Source: Corythucha ciliata
Taxonomy: Eukaryota > Arthropoda > Insecta > Hemiptera > Tingidae
Direction: 5' to 3'
Assembly: GCA_038030265.1 (NCBI GenBank)
Contig: CM075943.1
Location: 59,867,971 to 59,931,970, forward strand
DNA length: 64,000 bases
The notes under the pieces are model-generated. The model worked only from the letters and a program-made list of their open reading frames with translations, made no database searches and was not told the origin of the DNA. A program made the position numbers and the translations under genes. This document shows, one piece after another, positions 56,601 to 61,386 of the stretch (the first letter of the stretch is position 1; every line of letters starts with the position of its first letter).

Positions 56601-57722
56601 AGGAAAAATCAGGCATGACGTCAAAATTACATGGTTTGTCTAAAAAACTTAAATCTTAACGTGTACCATTCCACCAGATGGATATTGCTACCACTCTGTT
56701 GGAGTATGGAGCCAAAGCCAGTGCTGAATCCAAAGCTGGTTTCACTCCTCTCCACCTAGCGGCTCAAGAGGGCCACGCTGACATGTCCAATCTGCTTATC
56801 GAACACCAGGCTGATATTAATCACAAAGCTAAGGTGAGGACATTCTTGATCGTTTCAATTGCCGCGTGCAAAACAGTGCCATTCTGCACGTAAAATGGAA
56901 ATCATACGGGGCACATGAACACGAAGCAAAGATTATTGATCGTGTTCGGGTTTTTTGAACTTAATCTCCCCATTTCAGAATGGTCTCGCTCCACTCCATT
57001 TGTGTTCACAAGAAGATCGCATCAACGTGGCTACAGCTCTAATTAAAAATGGCGCCAATGTTAATGTTACGACCAAGGTAAAAATAGCCACCTTCGGGGA
57101 TTCTTACCAAGTCGGAACAACATAATGTAGAATCTTTCGTACAGGCCGAATACACCCCGCTTCACGTCGCCAGTCATTTCGGTCAAATCGGGATGGTTCG
57201 CCTACTGCTCGCCAATGGCGCGTCCTTGACGCCCACCACTGCCGTCAACTATACGCCTCTACATCAGGCGGCGCAGCAGGGTCATTCAGCCATCGTGAAC
57301 GAGCTATTGACCGCTGGTGCCAATCCAAATGCAACAACAAACGTTAGTAAATTGAGAAATTGTAAAAAAAATTGCTTAGGGCGAGAAAGGAGTTCATTCG
57401 AATTCTTCATTAACGTTTTTTTTTTTGTGTACTTGCATTTTTCAAGCAGCAAGGACAAACTCCCTTAGCCATCGCTCAAAAGTTGGGCTATATCAGTGTC
57501 GTGGAAGTGTTGAAGGGCGTCACGGACACACCAATATCGCCGACATCGACAGACGAAAAGTACAAAGTTGTCGCACCCGAAACCATGCAGGAGACATTCA
57601 TGAGCGACTCGGAAGATGAAGGAGGTAATTATTCAAATTTTTACGCTCTAATTTCAGTGTGGAGCGACGACGACATTGGCTTTATAAGGTCGAACAGCAC
57701 TCAACCTTTTATCTATTATTGA
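16889..57722 (+). CDS. Ank: Ankyrin, 24-repeat membrane-binding domain (gene span in window)
   Basis: Spliced gene for a large ankyrin, the adaptor that links membrane proteins to the spectrin skeleton. Exons 2-16 (41711-57624) encode exactly 24 ankyrin repeats in family order. The conserved landmarks are [55 protein letters not shown] and [20 protein letters not shown]. The solenoid is followed by [20 protein letters not shown], as in insect ankyrins. Exon ends fall at or near repeat boundaries and almost all introns are phase 0. The ZU5, UPA and death domains are not in the window. Introns 1 (24.7 kb) and 2 (12.4 kb) are packed with mobile elements, whereas the others are 55-145 bp. No frameshift or stop breaks the exons. 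Which paralogue it is cannot be told. Confidence 0.93.
17027..17739 (+). other. Intron 1 start, no further feature
   Basis: AT-rich intron sequence without recognised repeats. The longest reverse frame here (17023-17505) has no domain and is probably chance. Confidence 0.5.
17740..19493 (-). mobile_element. hAT-family minisatellite element, reverse orientation
   Basis: The array of subfamily A units (here GCGAATTAGCGNTTTTTCTCAATTTTAGCC) runs to about 19150. Next come GC-richer end modules shared with 25700-25900 (AGCCAAATCGCTG, CTTTGCTGATATCACTTG, GAGGGCTCAATCGAA). It ends in the hAT-like terminus GGTACGCTACTG at 19493. The other end was not found, so it may be truncated. It is non-coding. 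Confidence 0.7.
19494..20210 (+). other. Anonymous DNA between repeat and duplication copy 2
   Basis: It contains scattered GTCGC / GCGAC words, such as CGCGACGAAACAGTCGCATG and TCGCGACGATTTTTCAGTCGC at 19887-20010, which hint at a worn inverted-repeat element. The frame at 19791-20036 has no recognisable domain. T-rich tracts occur at 19655-19680. Confidence 0.4.
20930..21004 (-). tRNA. tRNA-like gene, anticodon GGT, probable pseudogene
   Basis: Duplicate of the feature at 711-785 with the same A and B boxes, T6 terminator and weak acceptor stem. One base in the anticodon differs: GGT (Thr) in place of GAT (Ile), at 20968-20970. Neither is a usual anticodon in a eukaryotic cytosolic tRNA set, which supports decay. 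Confidence 0.6.
21060..21325 (+). repeat. ~30-bp minisatellite, subfamily A (copy 2)
   Basis: Counterpart of 840-1103, with an extra GCGATTTT near 21085. Subfamily A units resume beyond the SINE at about 21600-21900. Confidence 0.8.
21331..21587 (-). mobile_element. tRNA-derived SINE (copy 2)
   Basis: Duplicate of 1104-1372 with the same tail and head. The G run is 12 rather than 14 bases, and there is a short deletion near the head. It was inherited through the duplication, not inserted independently, because both flanks match. Confidence 0.8.
21960..23270 (+). repeat. ~30-bp minisatellite, subfamily B (copy 2)
   Basis: Counterpart of 1740-3028, unit for unit, with an extra near-unit near 22740-22770 (AAATTTAACATTTTCGCGTC). 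It ends at the LINE empty site. Confidence 0.85.
24436..24691. mobile_element. Palindromic CACTA-like MITE (copy 2)
   Basis: Duplicate of 10793-11063. The left arm is complete (CACTGAATACC...AAATTCAGCCCGGGAGCC), but the right arm has lost its last ~22 bases (ATTATGCAAATGGTATTCAGTG region), so the terminus is gone. Copy 1 carries the opposite deletion. Confidence 0.8.
24930..25330 (+). repeat. ~30-bp minisatellite, subfamily A (copy 2)
   Basis: Counterpart of 11300-11700; almost identical by eye. Confidence 0.85.
25654..28397 (+). mobile_element. Non-autonomous hAT-type element filled with minisatellite
   Basis: The left end is CAGTAGCGTACC and the right end GGTCCGCCAGTG (reverse complement CACTGGCGGACC), an imperfect terminal inverted repeat. 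Identical 8-bp sequences GCCCCACC flank it (25646-25653 and 28398-28405), the target duplication size of hAT elements. GC-rich sub-terminal blocks with CCGCCCCGGGCCCC lie near both ends. The interior (26030-28300) is an array of ~30-bp subfamily A units. There is no transposase; it would depend on one supplied in trans. Confidence 0.85.
28398..29526 (+). other. Intron 1, no gene recognised
   Basis: A GC-rich patch (28560-28720) repeats the words TGATGCCCGGTGCGG seen at 11730 and 25360. The open frame at 28942-29160 (...[20 protein letters not shown]) has no recognised domain and may be a worn retroelement scrap. T-rich DNA at 29160-29400 precedes the small candidate exon. Confidence 0.4.
29527..29565 (+). 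CDS. Possible alternative first exon of ankyrin
   Basis: ATG opens 13 codons ([13 protein letters not shown]) that run straight into a consensus donor GTAAGA at 29566, in phase 0, the phase of exon 2 at 41711. Ankyrin genes commonly use several promoters with short alternative first exons, so this could be one. The evidence is only a start codon, a donor and a phase; a chance match is quite possible. Confidence 0.25.
29847..30089 (-). CDS. Unrecognised 80-residue ORF
   Basis: Complete ATG-to-stop frame on the reverse strand in ankyrin intron 1. It has a charged N-terminal stretch ([20 protein letters not shown]) and then an alternating hydrophobic strand-like part ([20 protein letters not shown]), ending [17 protein letters not shown]. 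The composition looks protein-like rather than repeat-derived, and there is no transposon motif. The end vaguely resembles the last strand and helix of COMM domains, but this is not firm. An AATAAA lies about 220 bases downstream on that strand. It could be a small intronic gene, an exon or chance. Confidence 0.3.
   Translation of the reverse strand: MTDEIEIKVEELKKKRDQNDEEHVSGVRTFEIKIKFDFIDPQLLLADLQFQNHPLQFYFTREQYNNLEKKTKRQTVDSKS
32576..32775 (+). repeat. Two imperfect direct repeats
   Basis: CAACAAGTGTCCGGAGTCTT...GAGCTTGGAAGGTTCCCGCAAGGTT (32579-32635) recurs as CAACAAGCGTCCGGAGTCTT...GAGCTTGGGAGGTTCCCGAAAGGTT (32722-32768). The second copy lacks about 12 internal bases. A third, weaker copy of CCGGAGTATTCTCAACGG sits at 32510. 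Function unknown. Confidence 0.6.
32933..32991. repeat. GTCAC-rich hairpin
   Basis: The left arm TTTTGTTGGTCACAGTGAC and right arm GTCACTGTGACAAAAACC are near-complementary around a 22-base spacer. Further GTCAC/GTGAC words occur on both sides (32920-33008). It may be a small inverted-repeat element end or a regulatory site; there is nothing to decide which. Confidence 0.5.
33611..34990 (+). mobile_element. hAT-family minisatellite element, third copy
   Basis: It starts CAGTAGCGTACAGAGG and shares the sub-terminal block GACCGCCCCGGGGC, then AAAAATGAGGATTTTTAGGT, AAAGCGATTTG and TGATATCAGCAAAGAGTGTG with 25700-25870. The interior is ~30-bp subfamily A units in the same order as the start of the 25654 element. 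The right end was not found; it fades out near 35000. Confidence 0.75.
35300..35618 (+). mobile_element. tRNA-derived SINE, most complete copy
   Basis: The head GCGCCTCGGTGGTGTAATGG contains an A-box-like TGGTGTAATGG, followed by B box GGTTCGAATC, giving a split Pol III promoter that resembles tRNA-Arg. The body runs to a second T-arm-like palindrome CGGGTTCGAAACCCG, then GCGCCCACTA and a pure (ATT)n tail of about 40 bases. No target duplication could be defined. The long pure tail suggests a fairly young insertion. Confidence 0.85.
35620..36620 (-). repeat. ~30-bp minisatellite, subfamily B, inverted
   Basis: The reverse complement of this block follows 21980-23215 unit by unit, including the non-repeat landmark GGGCCGTGTGCGGGGATGGTATAGGCC (compare 22980-23010). 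It is a more divergent dispersed copy of the same element, in opposite orientation. The SINE tail adjoins it. Confidence 0.8.
36740..37750 (-). repeat. ~30-bp minisatellite, subfamily A, inverted
   Basis: It matches 18500-18960 in order and register (for example GTAGCGTTTCCAAC, CTACCGAGTTTTGTCAATTTTTGCCAAGA), so it is another copy of the reverse-strand minisatellite element. The array is interrupted by the foldback element and resumes at 39190. Confidence 0.8.
37766..39177. mobile_element. Foldback-type element with modular inverted arms
   Basis: 1.4-kb inverted-repeat structure whose outer ends are CGACAGTCC and GGACTGTCG. The arms share long matching stretches (AAAATGATGGCATTT, GAGTCCGGAAGTCTGCC, TAGCTAATTAAAGTCCTTAA). 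Inside, each arm contains several copies of two modules: AGAACATAGTCCAGAAACTAGTC and GATCGTCTGCCTGGGGCATTTGCCCTC. The right arm has more modules than the left; the centre is near 38345. There is no coding region. Internally repetitive inverted arms are the hallmark of Foldback elements. No target duplication was found. Confidence 0.8.
39190..39560 (-). repeat. ~30-bp minisatellite, subfamily A, inverted (continuation)
   Basis: Units such as TTTTCTCAATTTCTCGCCACATATTAGTGATTTT resume after the foldback element, so that element landed within the array. Confidence 0.7.
39561..41710 (+). other. End of ankyrin intron 1, no gene recognised
   Basis: AT-rich DNA with a (TTTA)n stretch at 40209-40226 and an A18 run at 40540-40557. 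No exon with both a good acceptor and donor was found here. The sequence ends in the acceptor TTTTTCTTTACAG at 41698-41710. Confidence 0.5.
41711..41812 (+). CDS. Ankyrin exon 2 (repeat 1)
   Basis: Acceptor TTTACAG, donor GTAAGC, 34 codons, phase 0 on both sides. It encodes the capping repeat [20 protein letters not shown], nearly invariant in the family. The long TE-filled introns lie on each side. Confidence 0.95.
41865..42567 (+). mobile_element. LINE with PHD-finger ORF1, 5' part (split by Copia)
   Basis: Degraded frames encode a PHD-like zinc finger (CALC...[21 protein letters not shown], then WFCEKCSKK) and an ORF1 remnant at 42164-42421 ([11 protein letters not shown]). The start of the endonuclease follows ([11 protein letters not shown]) and stops at the Copia insertion. 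The remainder is at 46911-49035. PHD-type ORF1 proteins occur in several CR1/Jockey-group LINEs. This lies in ankyrin intron 2. Confidence 0.75.
42568..42756 (+). repeat. Copia 5' LTR
   Basis: 189 bp, beginning TGTTGAACTGC and ending TTTTTCATCA. It is identical to the 3' LTR except for one base. Confidence 0.95.
42757..42771 (+). promoter_or_regulatory. Copia primer binding site (half tRNA-iMet)
   Basis: GGTTATGGGCCCAGC directly follows the LTR. It is complementary to the anticodon-arm side of initiator methionine tRNA (GCTGGGCCCATAACC), the internal half-tRNA primer known for Drosophila copia. Confidence 0.9.
42850..43622 (+). pseudogene. Copia gag, frameshifted
   Basis: The first frame (42850-43035) starts [20 protein letters not shown], the usual Copia gag opening. 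A frameshift near 43010 moves it into 43005-43622, with a retrotrans gag core ([19 protein letters not shown]) and a zinc knuckle [14 protein letters not shown]. An in-frame TGA at 43620-43622 separates it from protease. Confidence 0.9.
43623..46640 (+). pseudogene. Copia pol: protease, integrase, RT, RNase H; several breaks
   Basis: Protease DSAASKHMT (usual form DSGAS) is followed by the integrase zinc site (WHERLGH...CEFCEYGK) and integrase catalytic parts ([23 protein letters not shown]). RT follows, with [23 protein letters not shown] and YVDDGLI. RNase H has YSDSDFAGD, a worn TEAEY site and the final [10 protein letters not shown]...[10 protein letters not shown]. Frameshifts lie near 44495, 45670 and 46250-46390, with a stop at 46241. 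It is not functional. Confidence 0.92.
46703..46716 (+). promoter_or_regulatory. Copia polypurine tract
   Basis: GAAAAGAGTGGGAG (one T) lies directly before the 3' LTR and would prime plus-strand DNA synthesis. Confidence 0.8.
46717..46905 (+). repeat. Copia 3' LTR
   Basis: 189 bp, TGTTAAACTGC to TTTTTCATCA, then target duplication CAAAC. Confidence 0.95.
46911..49035 (+). pseudogene. LINE endonuclease and RT, 3' part of the Copia-split element
   Basis: It continues the endonuclease from 42567 ([29 protein letters not shown]) and then jumps across a deletion near 47285-47320 to the RT side. RT frames at 47609-48343 show [46 protein letters not shown] and YADDTS. The 48325-48843 frame gives the thumb and C-terminus ([26 protein letters not shown]). 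The end lacks poly-A. Instead it has a hairpin GGGATATTGG-TCA-CCAATATCCC (48967-48989) and two copies of GCTTTTCCTGCACCTAAC. CR1/Jockey group. Confidence 0.85.
49040..50180 (+). pseudogene. Gypsy-type RNase H and integrase fragment
   Basis: 49046-49315 encodes the RNase H of a Ty3/Gypsy pol ([40 protein letters not shown]). A broken frame at 49556-49720 has the H2C2 zinc site ([14 protein letters not shown]...CHSCQRSKV). 49814-50165 carries the integrase core ([31 protein letters not shown]). Stops and frameshifts are frequent and there are no LTRs. It directly abuts the preceding LINE end and the next LINE. Confidence 0.85.
50340..52205 (+). pseudogene. LINE: coiled-coil ORF1, endonuclease start and RT with deletions
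   Basis: ORF1 frames 50340-50788 and 50813-51022 encode a coiled coil ([20 protein letters not shown]) and an RRM-like/C-terminal domain ([27 protein letters not shown]...[11 protein letters not shown]), the L1-like ORF1 type found in several invertebrate LINEs. 51249-51330 starts an endonuclease ([16 protein letters not shown]) but is deleted soon after. 51422-51560 gives the EN-RT linker. 51571-52205 gives RT with [28 protein letters not shown] and YADDVQLY. It ends inside the thumb. Confidence 0.85.
52300..52665 (+). pseudogene. LINE EN-RT linker fragment
   Basis: Two frames carry ...[21 protein letters not shown], then [20 protein letters not shown] and [14 protein letters not shown]. 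These match the linker before RT motif 0 in Jockey-like LINEs. It probably belongs to a different element from its neighbour, because this region should precede, not follow, the RT. The exact junctions are unclear. Confidence 0.6.
52690..53880 (-). pseudogene. LINE endonuclease end and RT start (R1/Jockey-like), reverse
   Basis: The reverse-strand frame 53129-53845 encodes the last part of an APE endonuclease ([16 protein letters not shown]) and the downstream linker ([17 protein letters not shown]). The frame 52701-53246 continues with [31 protein letters not shown] and [20 protein letters not shown], the first RT motifs. It is truncated at both ends. The long linker and WWTSELE motif suggest the R1/Jockey side of LINEs. 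Confidence 0.75.
53881..54258 (+). other. End of ankyrin intron 2
   Basis: AT-rich sequence with no recognised element, ending in the weak polypyrimidine acceptor TTCTTACGCGTTCCAG. Confidence 0.6.
54259..54391 (+). CDS. Ankyrin exon 3 (repeats 2-3)
   Basis: Acceptor GTTCCAG, donor GTAAAA, 133 bp, ending in phase 1 (the Ala codon of ASLAGQ is split). [14 protein letters not shown] opens it. Confidence 0.95.
54475..54638 (+). CDS. Ankyrin exon 4 (repeats 3-4)
   Basis: Acceptor TTCTCCAG, donor GTATTC, 164 bp. It completes repeat 3 ([14 protein letters not shown]) and holds repeat 4 ([14 protein letters not shown]). It returns to phase 0. Confidence 0.95.
54731..54886 (+). CDS. Ankyrin exon 5 (repeats 5-6)
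   Basis: The acceptor follows a T tract; the donor is GTAAGA; 52 codons. It encodes [20 protein letters not shown], the family-specific [15 protein letters not shown] link, and the start of repeat 6. Confidence 0.95.
54942..55070 (+). CDS. Ankyrin exon 6 (repeats 6-7)
   Basis: Acceptor TTTTAG, donor GTAAGT, 43 codons, phase 0. It contains [20 protein letters not shown]. Confidence 0.95.
55140..55337 (+). CDS. Ankyrin exon 7 (repeats 8-9)
   Basis: Acceptor CTGTTTCAG, donor GTGATA (weak), 66 codons, two whole repeats. [20 protein letters not shown] is strongly conserved. Confidence 0.95.
55407..55703 (+). CDS. Ankyrin exon 8 (repeats 10-12)
   Basis: Acceptor CATCGTAG, donor GTTCAA (weak), 99 codons, exactly three repeats. 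It includes [20 protein letters not shown], the best-conserved stretch of the solenoid. Confidence 0.95.
55787..55984 (+). CDS. Ankyrin exon 9 (repeats 13-14)
   Basis: Acceptor ATTATCAG, donor GTAAGC, 66 codons. [18 protein letters not shown] and [18 protein letters not shown] are in family order. Confidence 0.95.
56045..56191 (+). CDS. Ankyrin exon 10 (repeats 15-16)
   Basis: Acceptor TTAAAAG, donor GTATTT, 49 codons. [18 protein letters not shown], then the first half of repeat 16. Confidence 0.93.
56256..56405 (+). CDS. Ankyrin exon 11 (repeats 16-17)
   Basis: Acceptor TTTTACAG, donor GTAATA, 50 codons. [19 protein letters not shown], then [19 protein letters not shown]. Confidence 0.95.
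56472..56612 (+). CDS. Ankyrin exon 12 (repeats 18-19), GC donor
   Basis: Acceptor CATTTAG. The exon ends AAAAATCAG with the donor GCATGA instead of GT. Protein continuity (ARKNQ joined to MDIATTLL) matches the family, so a GC-AG intron is the simplest reading; no GT donor nearby preserves the frame. Confidence 0.92.
56678..56833 (+). CDS. Ankyrin exon 13 (repeats 19-20)
   Basis: Acceptor TTCCACCAG, donor GTGAGG, 52 codons. [12 protein letters not shown], then [20 protein letters not shown]. Confidence 0.95.
56979..57077 (+). CDS. Ankyrin exon 14 (repeat 21)
   Basis: Acceptor CATTTCAG, donor GTAAAA, exactly 33 codons, one repeat ([20 protein letters not shown]). Confidence 0.95.
57145..57342 (+). 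CDS. Ankyrin exon 15 (repeats 22-23)
   Basis: Acceptor TCGTACAG, donor GTTAGT, 66 codons. [18 protein letters not shown] and [18 protein letters not shown]. Confidence 0.95.
57450..57624 (+). CDS. Ankyrin exon 16 (repeat 24 and linker)
   Basis: Acceptor TTCAAGCAG, donor GTAATT, 175 bp, ending in phase 1. It encodes [20 protein letters not shown], then a Thr/Ser-rich linker and [20 protein letters not shown], which in the family precedes the ZU5 region. In the full-length protein the next exon must lie downstream of this window or at 57658. Confidence 0.92.
57625..57722 (+). CDS. In-frame extension to a stop: possible short ankyrin isoform
   Basis: If the donor at 57625 is not used, translation runs on in frame to TGA at 57720-57722 ([20 protein letters not shown]...). 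A 33-base segment here (57625-57657) begins GTAATT and ends TTTCAG and is a multiple of three. Removing it as an ultra-short intron leaves the same frame and the same stop. Either way a solenoid-only ankyrin would result. Chance read-through of an intron is the main alternative. Confidence 0.4.
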
Positions 57723-58579
57723 TTTCTTCTGCTGTGTCCACCTCTTTTGTTTAGAAACAAATGAAAATGCTTGTCTTGAAATGTCACGAGCAAAGGTCAC
57801 AGTGCCTTATTTGATGGAAAAAGGTTGTTTTGTGCATGGGCGAGGCTAAGACATATAATCTCTTCTCTTCGTATCCACGTCTAATAAGTTTAAACTTAAT
57901 TAAACAAGATAGAGGATTTAACGTGAAGGTAGCAGAGACAAAATTATATCATTCAATGTCCTCCTTTTAATAGTAGTGGTGGATTCTTCCCGCAACAAAG
58001 GGTTGGGAAGAGGTTGACGTGGAGTATTGATTTTCACTCATCCATCAGATCCCCATCGGCAGCACATGTTGAAAGAAAGTGAAAACTTAGTAGCAATCAA
58101 TAAATTAAAGGATTGAGCTTTATTTCTTTAAACTTGCCGCAAACAAGACTCTAGAATCGGGCCTCCGAGTCACAGACTCGGAAGACGGAAGAGGGTGCAG
58201 AAGTTATGCTTCGGGGGTGAGAAAATGCACTCAAGAATTCAAGATAACACAGTAAAACTGTCGGTTGAGTAGAAAAATTGAATTTTCCAGTTCGGAACTT
58301 CAAGTTCTAACTTTGCTCTTCCACCCCCCCCCCCACAACCTTTAACCCGGTCATAATATGACCGTGCCACCCTAATCTCGATTAATCAGACAGGCATTTC
58401 AAACTCACAAAGACTCGGGGGGGCGTGAAACTGGGAGGCTCCACGTAGTTATTTTTAGAGCGTTAATAGCCTGTCAAACGATTTAATAGAGCGAGCCAAG
58501 CACGACAAAATATTGCAGGAACGATCACGGAAGGGTAAAAAAAAAAAATCGATGATTTGGTAAGGTGCGGAGAGGGCCC
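57723..58579 (+). other. Downstream of ankyrin exon 16; possible 3' UTR
   Basis: No exon of the ZU5 region was found. The nearest polyadenylation hexamer on the forward strand after the stop at 57720 is at 58099. G/C homopolymers occur at 58324-58334. Confidence 0.4.
58099..58104 (+). promoter_or_regulatory. AATAAA, possible polyadenylation signal
   Basis: AATAAA about 375 bases after the in-frame stop of the possible short ankyrin isoform. It would define a 3' end for that form if used; the hexamer alone is weak evidence. Confidence 0.3.
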
Positions 58580-58960
58580 TTTTCGGGGTGGCCGGAACCG
58601 AATGGCCAGTTTATCGATTTTAGAGCCGAAAATTGCAACATTTACAGGGCGCGAATGGACACTTTTACTATTATTAGAGCGTGAATTGACAGTTTGCACT
58701 TTTCGGGGGGGGGGGCGGAGCGAGGACACGAATCGCAAGTTCAGTCATTTTCAAAGCGCGAATGAACTGTTTGGCCATATTTGGGGCGCGAATGGTCGCC
58801 TTTGCAAATTTGTAGTGCAAAAATCGTCTGCTCTATAGGCATTTTCAAAGCTCGAATAGTCAGTTTGAACTCTTAGGGCGCATGCATTCAATATATTGCC
58901 AATTTTAGGGAGAGAATAGCCAGTTTGGCTATTTCAATGGTCAGTTAAGTAGTTATAAAA
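58580..58960 (-). repeat. ~30-bp minisatellite, subfamily B fragment, inverted
   Basis: Units such as GGGCGCGAATGGNCANTTT...GCCATTTTCAAAG repeat here in the reverse orientation of the 1740 array. This is the only minisatellite of the family found outside the 1-40 kb part of the window. Confidence 0.7.
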
Positions 58961-59412
58961 GTGCAAACTGTATTTTCCTCCATTTTCGCGTGCGTCTGGC
59001 GTGATAGACCGTGAAGCCTAGGCTCTAATGGACACTCTGTCCATTTTTCGCGCATGAGTGCGTGAAGAAATGATCCGGAAAGCACTATGTGACTCGAAGA
59101 CAGTAGGCTACGACTAGGCGTTTGGAGCACTGTCAAGTGTCGAATCTACTCTCCAAAAAAGGGAATACCCAAAAAGTTGTTGAAATTTAATTTTCCACTG
59201 GACTCTTGGCCTCGATAAGACCGAGAATGATAGCAGCTTTGAAGTCATTGACACCTGGTCTGTCCAGGGAGGGGGGCACTGGAGCCCGTTATCGACGGGC
59301 TCGGGCATTCCTTGGGGGGCGCGGATTTCATAAATCAAAAAAACGAAGAAAGAATAAATAACGCAAGGCTTTCCTGTGGTTGGATTTTTAGGTATTTTCT
59401 GTGTTTGGAGCT
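58961..59412 (+). other. No gene recognised
   Basis: Mixed-composition DNA between two repeat blocks. The open frames (for example 59114-59338, reverse) show no domain. Confidence 0.4.
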
Positions 59413-60433
59413 GTACTACGGTTTGGACCTTTGCTGTGGTTGGACCTTTGCTGTGGTTGGACCTTTGCTGTGGTTGGACCTTTGCTAGTGTTGGACCTTT
59501 GCTGTGGTTGGTCCTTTGCTGTGGTTGGACCTTCGCTGTGGTTGGGCCTTTACTGTGGTTGGACCTTTGCTGTGGTTGTACCTTTGCTGTGGTTGGACCT
59601 TAGCTGTGGTTGGGCCTTAACTGTGGTTGGACCTTTGCTGTGGTTGGACCTTTGCTGTGGTTGGACCTTTGCTGTGGTTGGACCTTTGCTAGTGTTGGAC
59701 CTTTGCTAGTGTTGGACCTTTGCTGTGGTTGGACCTTTGCTAGTGTTGGACCTTTGCTGTGGTTGGACCTTTGCTAGTGTTGGACCTTTGCTGTGGTTGG
59801 TCCTTTGCTGTGGTTGGACCTTCGCTGTGGTTGGGCCTTTACTGTGGTTGGACCTTTGCTGTGGTTGTGCTTTTGCTGTGGTTGGACCTTCGCTGTGGTT
59901 GGGCCTTAACTGTGGTTGGACCTTTGCTGTGGTTGGACCTTTGCTGTGGTTGGACCTTTGCTGTGGTTGGACCTTTGCTAGTGTTGGACCTTTGCTGTGG
60001 TTGGACCTTTGCTGTGGTTGGACCTTCGCTGTGGTTGGGCCTTTACTGTGGTTGGACCTTTGCTGGTGTTGGACCTTTGCTGTGGTTTGACCTTTGCTGT
60101 GGTTGGACCTTCGCAGTGGTTGTGCCTTTACTGTGGTTGGACCTTTGCCGGTGTTGGACCTTTGCTGTGGTTGGACCTTTGCTAGTGTTGGACCTTTGCT
60201 GTGGTTGGTCCTTTACTGTGGCTGGACGTCTGCTGTGGTTGGACCTTTGCTAGTGTTGGACCTTTCTGTGGTTTGACCTTTGCTGTGGTTTACCTTTCCA
60301 GCGGTTGGACCTTTACTGTGGTTGGAATTTTGCTGTGGTTGGACCTTTGCTAGTGCTGGACCTTTGCTGTGGTTGGACCTTTGCTGTGGTTGGACCTTTA
60401 CTGTGGTTGGACCTTTACTGTGGTTGGACCTTT
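59413..60433 (+). repeat. 17-bp minisatellite, about 60 units
   Basis: Tandem units of CTGTGGTTGGACCTTTG, with variants CTAGTGTTGGACCTTTG, CTGTGGTTGGGCCTTTA and CTGTGGTTGTACCTTTG arranged in recurring higher-order blocks. Because 17 is not a multiple of three, each forward frame reads the same 17-residue cycle (CGWTFAVVGPLLWLDLC), which explains the long open frames here. Coding is not supported: there is no conserved start, and frames shift at single-base indels. Confidence 0.95.
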
Positions 60434-60776
60434 TTATTTATTTATTTATTTAAAGTGACACGGGCGAAGCCCAATTACAAAAGAAAAAACAAATTAATTT
60501 CCGTCTGTGTTCACAAAATAATACAACTAATAGGTATAGCAAAATAAACACTTGGACGTGACAATAAAACACTTGTTATCAAGTAGACTTATTGAGTTTG
60601 CAAATTAGACGCCTAAAAGAGTCGGAAAAAACATCCAAACCACTATCAGAAAGAACCGAATTCAGAGCTCTCTGGACACGCCGAAGGGGACCATTATATA
60701 GATAATTAGTTGGAGTAGTACGTATATGAAATAGATTAGTAGAACGGGTGCGGTATTGAGGTACAAGAAGGTCAAT

Positions 60777-61377
60777 CTACTGTTTCAAAAGAGCTGGACA
60801 ATCGATGGAGTACTGCAACAACTTAATGACTAGGGCGCAGTCGGCAACCCGACGGCGGTGAGAGAGAGGAGCCAGTTTACAAAGAGCTTGAGTAGAGATG
60901 AAGTCGAAATCCGACCAGCTCACTCCTTGAGTGAACGAGACGTAACGGAGGAACCTACGCTGGATCCGCTCAATGCGATCAGAACCGTACTCAAGGACTG
61001 AGCGAACCAACGAAGTGTACAAAGTAACGAGAGCATCGGTGTCGGTAAAACCCCTAGTGTGCCGCCGCAAGAATCCCAAGGCTCTCATACCCCTTGAATA
61101 AATGTCGTCGATATGTGCAGAAAATGTCAATTGTGGGTCGAATGTGACACCGAGATCCTTGAATGTGGACACCCTTGCTATTGTCTGGCCGTCCAACGAA
61201 TACTGGTACCAATATGGAGATGTCGATCTTGAGAAGGTCATTACTGCGCATTTCCCAAGGTTCAGCCGCAATTCGCTTGCCACGCACCACTCGAACAATG
61301 AATCAAGTGCCGCCTGCAACAACAGTGAGTCGTGAAGTGATCGTATCCTCATGAAAACTTTCAAATCATCAGCGAAC
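60777..61377 (-). pseudogene. LINE RT catalytic motif and thumb
   Basis: It begins at the FADD motif next to the MITE and runs through LFEWCVASELRLNLGKCAVM and FKDLGVTFDPQLTFSAHI to RIERIQRRFLRYVSF and the C-terminal helix. It is in frame with ORF2 once the MITE is disregarded. Confidence 0.9.
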
Positions 61378-61386
61378 AGTAAATAC

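Noticed and set aside
59376..60276. Open frames of 60-164 residues with repeating VVGPLLWLDLCCGWTFA
   Set aside because: By-product of a 17-bp tandem repeat; all frames give the same cycle and there is no start context or domain.
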